NCBI GenBank assembly: GCA_022393335.1
Contig: JAJEKB010021263.1
Span: forward strand, 1,633,227-1,697,226
Direction of reading: 5' to 3'
Length of the DNA stretch: 64,000 nucleotides
Origin: Macrotrachela quadricornifera
Taxonomy: Eukaryota; Rotifera; Eurotatoria; Philodinida; Philodinidae
Under the pieces are notes generated by a model that searched no databases, was not told where the DNA came from, and worked only from the letters and a program-made list of their open reading frames with translations. The position numbers and the translations under genes were made by a program. Within the stretch, counting starts at the first letter, position 1. Every line of letters begins with the position of its first letter. Below, piece by piece: positions 22,231 through 33,200 of the stretch.

Positions 22231-22923
22231 ATGACGACTACCACTGATTCAGAAGTTCTCATTAGACGCGCAACAATAAACGATGCAAAAGGCATAAATT
22301 CACTCTTAGTGGATTCATTTTCCCTTTCATTTCCATTCTACGATTATCTTCTTCCAAAAGGTCAGTTAAATCGAGAGCTGGTATTCGAATATTGGCACAA
22401 AGAAGCGCTAGTAATGAATGATATAGCATACGTAGCAACAATCAATGACAAAATTGTAGGTGCTTCAATTGGTAGATATAGATCAGCATCCTTTGTACCG
22501 CAAGACGCAGAAAATCACGAATTGTCTTCTGAACAGAAAGCTTTAATTGGATATGATGACTATACTACTGAACAACTCGAAATGATAATGACGTTTCTTC
22601 ATAATTTTGATTTTTGCTATGCTGATTGGGCAACACAAGCACAGCAATATATTCCCCCTGGTACACCATATGTATATATTCGCGGAATGAACGTCTCAGA
22701 GGATCATCAGAGAAAGGGTATTGGACTACGATTATTGACTATGGTACTTAAGGAAGCTAAAAAATTGAATGCATCTACATTCCTTGAAGCTTCACCTGAC
22801 GGAACGCCATTATATTTGAAAGCTGGAGCAGAGAAAGGTGGAATTATGGTGACCAAAGATCGCGAAGGAAATGTGTTGATGAAAGAGTTTTGTATGGTAT
22901 GGAGGAATTATGATTTAATTTAA
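22231..22923 (+). CDS. GNAT-family N-acetyltransferase
   Basis: A single uninterrupted frame of 230 residues. The N-terminus has the usual GNAT strand-helix start (EVLIRRATINDAKGINSLL). Acetyl-CoA-binding motif A is clear at about residues 151-170: RGMNVSEDHQRKGIGLRLL, with the Q/R-x-x-G-x-G pyrophosphate loop. It is followed by a beta-bulge and helix region (NASTFLEASPDGTPLYLKAG) typical of the C-terminal half. The substrate is not predictable; the size and layout resemble small-molecule or arylalkylamine-type transferases. No signal peptide, so probably cytosolic. It has no introns, unlike most genes here, and lies tail-to-tail with the giant SecA-like gene. AATAAA occurs about 75 bp after the stop. 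Confidence 0.85.
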   Translation: MTTTTDSEVLIRRATINDAKGINSLLVDSFSLSFPFYDYLLPKGQLNRELVFEYWHKEALVMNDIAYVATINDKIVGASIGRYRSASFVPQDAENHELSSEQKALIGYDDYTTEQLEMIMTFLHNFDFCYADWATQAQQYIPPGTPYVYIRGMNVSEDHQRKGIGLRLLTMVLKEAKKLNASTFLEASPDGTPLYLKAGAEKGGIMVTKDREGNVLMKEFCMVWRNYDLI

Positions 22924-24257
22924 TAAGAAAATATTCACAGTCATGATCTAGTTTGTGTGGCATTGATAGACAGAACATTAATAAGATTTAATTTGAAATA
23001 AAAATATAATTGATTTTTTGTTTACTTGAGAACCGGAAAAGGCAAATAGCTGTATCGAACAATATGTTTGTTGATTGAGCATTTTGACAAGTTTTTATTC
23101 ATACGTGAGAATCAATGTAGTACTGAGATTTTTTCTATGGCAATCAGCCCATTAGTAAGATGCCGGCAACGCAAATTTCAAGTGAAGATTTTTTTTCCAT
23201 TTCTTTTACGTCATTCGATAGAATTTTAGCTACCGGTTACGAAAATCTACTTTTTTACCATAGCAAATAGCTCCTTCCGATCGAAAAATGCATCTTTTTG
23301 GAAATAAGTAATTTTCTCCACTTTATAAATTTTTCCATCTTTTGGAAATAATTTTTTTCAGATTCAGCATGGAAATCTTAGTGGATTTCTTCTATAGTTT
23401 CGATGAAATATAACAGTTCGTAAACAGGAGTATGTGATGAAGTAGGATGACATTGCAATGACTGTTTATGATATATCGAAAAATGTCTAAAAATTACCTT
23501 TTTACAATATTAATATTGTCAACAACTTCATTTCGAATACGTCGAAATACGATCGTAAACGTCAGATAGCAGCATGTTTTCAAGCATGAAATGAGAAGAA
23601 TCACGGTATCAATATGACTCAATGTTATTTAGCGAAGGTGACGTGAAATAGAACGCTTTCGTTCTAGGAAAAGTTTCCTACTCTGGTATGACGAATTATG
23701 ATGTTTCAGATGGTTGACAATAATTCATCGTGGAAAGCCTGACAATGTCAACAAAATTATATTTTCAAATTTCTGCATAGAATTTTTCTATTTAAAAATT
23801 CCTTTAACTTACACATTAAAAATGGAGCCAATAGCTCTTTAGCCACTGAGGAAAGTCACACTTACCTTCTCGCATAAAGTTTTCTGATTTCTATCATTTT
23901 GAATATGCATAAATCTTGGTATAGAAAATAATTGAATTAATTTTATTTTTCATAAAAGTTCAAGAGTAATATTAAACATACAAAATAAAAAGAAAATATC
24001 TTATATATTTTGAACATAAAAACAAAAAATTAGTTAGTTGGAATAAATACAATAAAAAAAAAGCAGTGAACATAGAAGATAGTGTCACAAAAAATAAAAA
24101 GAGAAAAACGATAAGAAATGTATGAGAAAGGACGCTAACTATAAGTGCAGATATAGATATAGAGCAAGTTTGATGTTAAGAGATTATATTCTTAAATAAA
24201 TAAGAAACAATCAAGAGAACCGAACGAGAAGAAACAATAAAATTTAATCTATAGTTT
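22924..24257. other. Intergenic between two convergent genes
   Basis: Contains the presumed 3' ends of the acetyltransferase (plus strand) and of the SecA-like gene (minus strand). No coding sequence or element ends seen. A few short hairpins such as GAACG-CTTT-CGTTC near 23652 are too small to interpret. Confidence 0.4.
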
Positions 24258-27200
24258 TTAAAATATGAATGATGTTCTAACATATGTTCTTCTATATAAT
24301 TCAACAGCAGAATCTCCTTGAGCACCAGCTGTTTTTCTAAGAATTTCTTCTGTTACATAATCAGTAAGATATTCAGCACCTTCAGAAGAATTAATATTTA
24401 GTTTCTCACAACGTCCTCCTGTTTCATTTGCAATTTTTTGAAAATTATTTCTAGCACTATTATCAAGATAAAATGTATGAACAGGAATATTTTTATCTAT
24501 TAATTTTTGTAATTCATATTCATAATATGTTGGTTTATGAAATATAGTTTTATTCCAATATGATTCTCCGAAACGTGCTCGTTTTCGATGAACTTGTTCT
24601 TGAGTATTTGTTGGTGCATCTCCTATTAAAATAACTTGAGATATTGACTCATCTGTTTGACTTTCTCTAACTGCATGCCATAAACCAATTTCAATAGCTT
24701 CTTCTCCTAAACCACCTTCCGAACTAATTGTATTCATAAATGCTCTTAAATGATTACCTTTTGTTTCCCAAGATGAAACTTGTAAAATTTTATTTTCTCG
24801 TGAATTATAATTTCTATATATAGCAAATTGCATTTGAAATGCATTATTCGAAATACCTTGTTCATCTAAAATAGCTGATGCACGTTCAAACATAGTACAA
24901 ACTGTTTCTTTTGCTGCTGATAATAAACTTGACATAGAACCTGTTGCATCCATAAGTAAAACAGTACGTGAAGATGTTGTCATTAAATTTGCTCCTCGAT
25001 TTTGTTCAAATAAAAAACGTTTTACAATATCTATATCTCCTTTTATTAATGCATTCATAAAATTTTTTGATGATTCATGTTCATTTTTACATTGTTCAAT
25101 ACTTAATTTTTTTGCACCACATTTACTTTCATAACGCGCATTACGAGCTGTATTTAAAGTTTTATAAAGTATAGAACCGGAGATTTTAGGAAGTTCTTTT
25201 TTCCAATTAGAACCAATAACCCATTCTAAATCTGAATCTAATAAAATCATTCTATATGAACCACGATCACCTTGTCGAGCTCCTCTACCCATTATTTGAT
25301 ATTCTTCAGATAATTCTTCTGAAAAAAATGTTTGAAGAACATGAATACCTCCATTAGCTAATAATTGTTGATTACGACAAATAAAATCTGTTCCTCGTCC
25401 AAATATACGTGTTAATAATGTTATTCTACCTTCTGTTGCTGCACGTTTAATACAAAATTCTCTATCTTTTACAGATACTTTTTCTGTTATTATTTGTATA
25501 TTTTCTTTAATAGAAAATAATTCAGTTGAATTATAAAATTCCATTAATCGATTTTCTGATTCAAAAAATACAAGTATTGCACGATTTGCATTACATATAA
25601 CATCAATTTCACCTCGAATTGTCATGAAATATTCTGATTCATCTACGACACGTACATCATTAGTTGAATTATAATTTCGATTACTTTTTCCAAATACAGA
25701 TGGTATATATGTATTTTTATATACAGAATATACTGTTTCTAATATATCTTTTTCTGATTGTGCAAGTGTTGTTAATGTTCCTGTTACACCTGTTATATAA
25801 GCAAAATCATGTGGCATTTCAGCATAAGAAAATATTCCACAATTAACAATAATACCAACATTATTATTTAAACTATTTTCACTAATATTACCCTTTTCAT
25901 TTTCATAATAATATGCCCAAATAGTATCATAACCACAAACAACATTATCTGCAACTGATTCACCTTCAATATAAACAATTCTATCATTTTGTATAATATA
26001 TGTTGATGATCGAAATGATTTTAAAGAAAGTAACATATCTTTAATAGCTTCATCAAAAAGAAATGACCAATTACTATATTGTGTTATACAATTTTTATAT
26101 GCTATTGTTGTTTTTATAGTATTAAAATTTTTTAATGTTGTCTTATTTTGCCAAAGTGTATCTAATAATATTTTAATTAATGGATCTTTTATATATACAG
26201 AAGGTGTATACATTCCACCATAATATTTATCACTTAAAAAAACATCAACTTCATCAATTAATAATACTTTTAAACGTTTTTGTTTTTTAATTCGATTTTG
26301 ATCTAAACGATTTTTATTATTTAATATCATATAACGTACATTTTCTCTTACATCACATTGTTCATTTAATAATTGTTCACATAATTTATTAAATGTTCCA
26401 TATTCAATACGTTCTTCTATTTCAAGTATTTGAAAAACATTTGAAAAATCATTTTTATCTCTTAAACTTAAAACTTCACTATAACATGAACAATTAACAT
26501 CAATACCAATTAAAGCAAATACACAAGCAGTTACAGCCATAACAACAGATTTACCTTCTCCTGTACCTATTTCAACTAAATTATTAATTAAATCATCTGA
26601 AATTTTTCCTTTTAAATTTATATTATATCCTTTAATTATAGAATTATTTTCATAACCAATACCAAGTATACGAAATATAGATATAATTTGTCCAACATGT
26701 GGCATTAATAAATAAGCTCGTGAAGCTTCAATACCACGCATTTCATTATAATGTTGAGTATGTTTTAAAGTCCATATAGCAAATATATATGCTAATAATT
26801 CTGGAATATTATTTTTAAATGATTTATTCCAATTAATAGAATTTAAATTTTGAGATACTGTTCCTATAAGAAGTTTTGTTTGAGTAACTAATATATCTAG
26901 ATTTGGTTCAATTTCATTTTTTTGATTAAATGAAGTTAAACCAATAGATAATAATTCATCATATTTTTCTCTGAATATATAATAACATGTACATAAAATA
27001 TCTTTATCAATATCATCTCCTTTTAATGCATTTAGAATATATTCAAGATCATCTTGTTTTTGCATTTTTTCTCTTCGTTTTCTTAAATCTTCTCCAGCTA
27101 AACTTGAATGTTCACTTATTAATCTATTACCTATATCTGTTTTTTCTAATATAATACTTAATTGTGATATAGATGAAATACCTTGTTTTTCTTTATATAT

Positions 27201-30200
27201 ACGTAATACTTCATCAATTTCTTCATTGATTTTCTTATCAAACATTAATAAATTTTCAGATAAAAATTTCATTTCTATTAATAATTCACTAACTTTAATT
27301 ATATTTGAATTTGAATTTAAAATTTCTTTACGTAATAATCTTATTTTTTCATAAATATTTTCTTCAGAAGTTTGTAAATAATATTGAATATTAAGTCCAG
27401 ATAAATGTATATATTTATTAAATGATATAAGATGATTATAATATATACGAATATGATCAGAATCTCGTAAAGAAAGTTCACGTTTTGATGATATTGTAAT
27501 AAGTTGTTCACCTAATTTTTCAACTTTCTTTTTTAAATCTTCTTCTAATTTTTTTATATCGAATTTAAATGAAAAAATATCTTTAAATTTTATATAAATT
27601 TCATTTAATATATTAAATGATTTACTAAGATTATTAAAAAATTCATCTCGAATTTTTTCAAATTTAATTGTATTATCATTAATAAATTCAGTATTTATAT
27701 TAATAGTTAATTTTTCAATTTCTTTTTCTAATTGATAAATCATATCATTATAAGAAATAATATATGAAATATCTTGTAAGAATTTTTTTATTAAATTATG
27801 TTTCGATTGACATTGATTGATTTTTTGTAAAAGATTATCCCAACGTTTTGATAAAATTATAACTTTATATAATTCATTTATATTAATATCATTAAGAACA
27901 ATTTTATATTTTTCAGAATTTTCATATAAATATTGAGAAATTTTTTTATATCCATCGATACATTTATGCAAAACATTTTCAATTATTTGTTTATCTAATG
28001 TATTAGAAAAATCGAGAAAAATAATGGTATTAGTAAAAGCTTTTTCAACAATCTGTGTTTGTTCTTCTGTAGATATATTAGAAAGTATTTCACAAGAATT
28101 TTCAAAAGATTTAATTATTAAATGACAAATACTATTATAAACTCCTTCGATTTCTGGAATATAATATCCTAAAGATTCTCTATATTTTTCAATTATTTTT
28201 ATAATAGCTATAGCAGATTGCATATCTTGATTATCTAATGAATTTTCAATATTTAATCGATGTTGATAAAGTTTTTTTAAAATTTTTTCATGTAATGTTT
28301 GAAAAAGTTCTGTCATATTTTGTTGACTATATTGTTGAGCAAGTTGACCTAATTTATTAATTGTATGATTATTTTCATCTTCAATTTTAAATAATTCATC
28401 TAATTGACGTGTATAGATTTTTTCTTCATCTGTAAATAATTTTGTTAAACTTTCAAGTTGTGATTTAAATGGAACTTGTAATTCTTCTGGTAAAAAATAT
28501 AAAGCATAATTTAATGATCGAATTTTTTCTGAACGTTGATCTATAGATGTATTACGTGCATCGTCTATAGCTCGATTAAAATTAAATCTAATTTTAGCTA
28601 ACATTGATGTATAAGCTTGACTATATTTTGCATTACCATGTGATGCAACTAGTTTTAATTTCATTAAAAGATCTTTAGGTGGATCATTACAATATTTATT
28701 AATATCTGTAAAATCTCGATATTCTAATATTTGATTAATTATATTAGTTAATCTTTCTCTTAATTGTTGACTTTTTTTAATAACAGAATTTGATGTACAA
28801 TAACCTGATAATTCACGTTGTACTCTACTAAGATTTTCCATACCTTGTTCAGCTTCAGAAAAATTATCTACATCTATAAAAGCTTCAATAGATTCAAGTC
28901 CTTTTAATATAATTCGAGATAAAATATCATTTATATCATTATCAAAATTTTCAAGATCATTTTTTATTTTATTATCAAGGAAATTAATTATATTGTGTTT
29001 ACTGAAAGCAATACGAATTTTATCAATATTTTCTTTAATTTCTCTTATTTGACTTCGATTATTTTCTTCTCTTTCAATTTTTCCATCTAACCAATTAGTC
29101 ATACTTTTTGTATCTTTCATTAATTTATTTAGAGAAGATTGTAAATCATGCTTAATTTGTGCTAATTCTTTTGCACTTAATGGATTATCATCAATATCAA
29201 TAAGTGCTATATGTGTATTTGCATAATCTTCTTTTGATATATATTCTAATAGAGTTTTATATGCTGCTTTAGAACCTTTTGTTATTTCTACTTGATATTG
29301 TCTATATAAGGATTCAAAACCATTGTTATGAAATACATTAGCGCAGAATATATCTAAACATCTTAATGCTTGTGTAATAACTAAAAGATCTTTTAGTTGT
29401 TTATTATTTTCATTAATTTTACATTCTTCCATTTTATTAGTTATAGTACGATGATAATCGAAAAATATTTTTTGCCAATATTCGATTTTTTCTGATCCAT
29501 TAATAGATTCTAGAACATGTTTAAATTTTGTAAGAGAAGATAATTCTTGTAAACGCATTTCTAAATCAAGAGATAATTGAAAAATATCTCCTTCGGTATG
29601 AATATTACTTATTTGTTTAAATTTTCTACTTATTTCTTGATTAATAAAATCTCCATATTCTCTTAAATATTTTTGTAAATTTCTATTAGTATCATTAACT
29701 GTTTCTTTAATACGTTCGTAATTGACTTTTTCACAATGTTCTATATATATTAATGCTTTATTTGCTGTTGAAGCATCTAATTTCTCGTTAAAATCATAAT
29801 TTTGTTTATTTCTTTCGAGTTGAATAAGAATTCTACGTTTTTCAGAAATAGTTTGATTAAGTGATTCTCCATTATTTTGTCCTTTTTCTCGTAAAAAATT
29901 TATTTGTTCAAAAGAATCATTATGATGTGTTTTCATTAATAAATCATATTGTTTTTTTATTGATTCAAGACGTTCTATACTATCTAGTTTTTGTTTTATT
30001 TTAAAATCTTCAATATTTTGATTAAGTTTATCAATATCTAAATATTCTTGATTACGTAAATAAATACGAGCTGGATGTAAATTATCATAATCACGTTTTA
30101 TTTGTTCAAGTTCTTTTAATTCTTGTTTTATTTGATAAACACTTTCATCTTGTAAATTAAAAAATTTTTGAATATAATCAAAAACATCTTGTATAACTTG

Positions 30201-33200
30201 AACAAAACGATGAAAACTTTTTATTCTATATTTTTCAAGTTGAGGTATAGAATATTCTAAAATATTTAATGATTCAAATTTTTCAATTATTTCATATGCT
30301 ATTGAAACATTTTCAGGATATTTTAATGTAAAATCTAATTTTATTAAACGATTTTCTAATTGATTTGCATAATGAACTAATTCTTCTGTAATACGAGACA
30401 TTAAATTATCATATGCACCTGGATTAATACGATTAATCCATTTAGCATTTTTTAAACGTGATATTAAACTTGTAAGATATCGATAATTATTAATATTTGA
30501 TTGTTGATCAATATTAATAATTGATTGTTCAATATCTTTTTGTAATTGTTGAATATATTCACGTATATTTTCAATAATTCGATAATATATTCCAGCTATT
30601 TTTGATTCAATCTCAGGTATTATACGAATAGTTTCTATATTATCAACTAATTTTTCAATATCTTCTAAAGCATGTTGACCAAGTTTTTTAAATCGATCTT
30701 CAATTCGTATATTTATTTCATTAAAATATTTAAGAATTTTTTCAATAAATTCATTATGAATATCATTTAAATCTTTGAAATTTTCTTTATAAATACGATC
30801 TATATTATTTTTCTGTCTTATGAATTCTCTATATGTATAAATACGATCTTGTAATGAAGTATTTTCTATTGCTATTCTTAAAATTTCTATAGAATTTCTA
30901 AGAATTTCAATATCATTATTATTTAATTGTATTTTTACTAATATTGGATCTATTTTATCAGAAAAACTATTTAAATATTGTAAAAGATATTTCATAATAT
31001 TTAAATATTTTTCTTCAATTTGTATATTTAAATGATTTTGAAAATAATCTAATGATTTATATATAAAAAGAATATTATCAGTAACATATTTAAAATTATT
31101 AGATAAAATAGATATTCGAATTGATTCTATTAATTCATTATAACGTTGTAATAGTATCTTACAAGTATTATTATAATGTAATTCAAATTCTTGAAAAGAT
31201 TTTTTTAATATATAAAAATTATCTAAATAAATTTTAATTAATGGACTATGTAAATCTTCTTTTTCTAATAGAAAATTTCTTTTCTTAAGTTCTAAATCAA
31301 TATTTTGTATAAATGCTTCAGGTGAGATTAAATTTGATCTTAAATGTTCGTTTAATATTTGAGCATGTTTTATATATTGAAGATATATTTTATAATCATG
31401 AATATTTTGTTCTTGAAAACCATTTTGATTATCTAAATTATTATTAAATTTTTTCATTATATCTTTTGTATAATTATCAATATTTTCGATTATTAAACGT
31501 ATAGAATCTTCATAAGTATCTCGAGCTATATTTTGACGTATTAAATCTTTAAATAATTTTAAATTATCTAAATAATATTTAATAAGTTCATTATCTTTAT
31601 TTTTCATTGCAGATATAATATTTAATTTATCTTTTTCAATTTGTTTTATAATCGATATTTGTGTTTCTTTATTCATAGAATATCGAAAAATTTCTCCTGG
31701 ATATTGAATACCATGAATACGTTGTAATGCTTCGATTAATATTTTACGATTACTACGAATAGGATCAATAATATGTGCGCTATTTACTGTTTTATTAATC
31801 ATATCTGACAATATAGTCATAAAAGCATTATCTGAATTTTTATTAATTGTCGATTGTTGAATATGTAATAGTAATGCATGAATATCTGTTTTTGGAGGAT
31901 ATTTTGTAAAAGCATAAACTACTGCATGAAGTTTATCTTGTATTCCATTGATTATTTTAACTAATATATGTGCTAATTTTTGAATGTCTTGTCCTTGATT
32001 ATCTCGACTATTATAGCTGGATAAAGCAAGTATTTTAATAGATCTACATCCTTTAAGAGCTTCAATAACTTCCAGACTATTTACAATATCGATTTCTGCT
32101 TCTGTTGTACTACTAAAACTTGGAGTATCACATAAAATCATAACTTCATTTTCTGAACTACCGAATATTTCTTTCAATTGTATTGTAACAGGTACAATAG
32201 ATTGAGTTTCTGATCTGTTTAATGGACTATTCGTAATGTTTTTTAATTGAGGATTTAAGATAGGTGTTACTGCTTCAATATGATCTAAAAATTTTCCAGG
32301 AGAAACTTCAATTCGAGTCATTTGCATAGTTGAACCAGCAAGAAATTGAATTGTAGTAGATTTTCCACTTCCAGTTTCTCCTACTAATAAAATAATATCT
32401 TTATCACGAATTAAATCAGCTGCCTTTTCTGCTTTACCTAATAATCTTTGTATTTCTTGTAAATTCAAAGGTCTAATTTTGTTTAAGAGTTGTGAAAGAA
32501 TTTTTACTGTAGATAAATTATCATTTTTATGTATAGATTCATTTAAATTTTGAAAAATATTTTGAATTTCTTCAGAAGATAATTCTTGCCTATTAATCTG
32601 TTCTTTTAGTGTATGTAATAATGAATTTACTACTGAATTTTGTTCCTGTGAATGTATATGATCTTCAAAATATATCATAAGTTCTATGATACTTTTTTCT
32701 GCACATGAAGGCATATTGATTAATTCATCATTTAGATTTTTAAGATCATCTTTTTTTCTTATTTTATCATTAATATCAATATTATTAATAGGTATTGTTG
32801 AAATTTCTTCTAATCTATCGGTCATTTCTGAATCAGATACAACTGACTTTAAACGATCAAATTCTTCGCTAGCTCTTTGTAATTCTTCCAATTCGCGCAA
32901 ATATGCTATTTCTTTATTAGCCTCTTTTCTTTTTCCATTTTCTATATATGTGTTTACTTGTTGTTCTACTTGTTTTATTTTTTCCTGTAACATGGTTACA
33001 TCTTGAATACCTAACTTTGATAAATTATTACTTAAATGTTGTTTTAAATCAAAATGTTTTGTTTTAAGATTTTCTTGCCAAATCTTATTAAATAATTTTA
33101 AATGTTCGATTTCTTTGTAAAGTATATGTAAACCTTCTAATTTATGTAAATGTTCTATTTCATTTGTTGTTTCTCGTGTTCTCTTGACTTTTTGATAGGC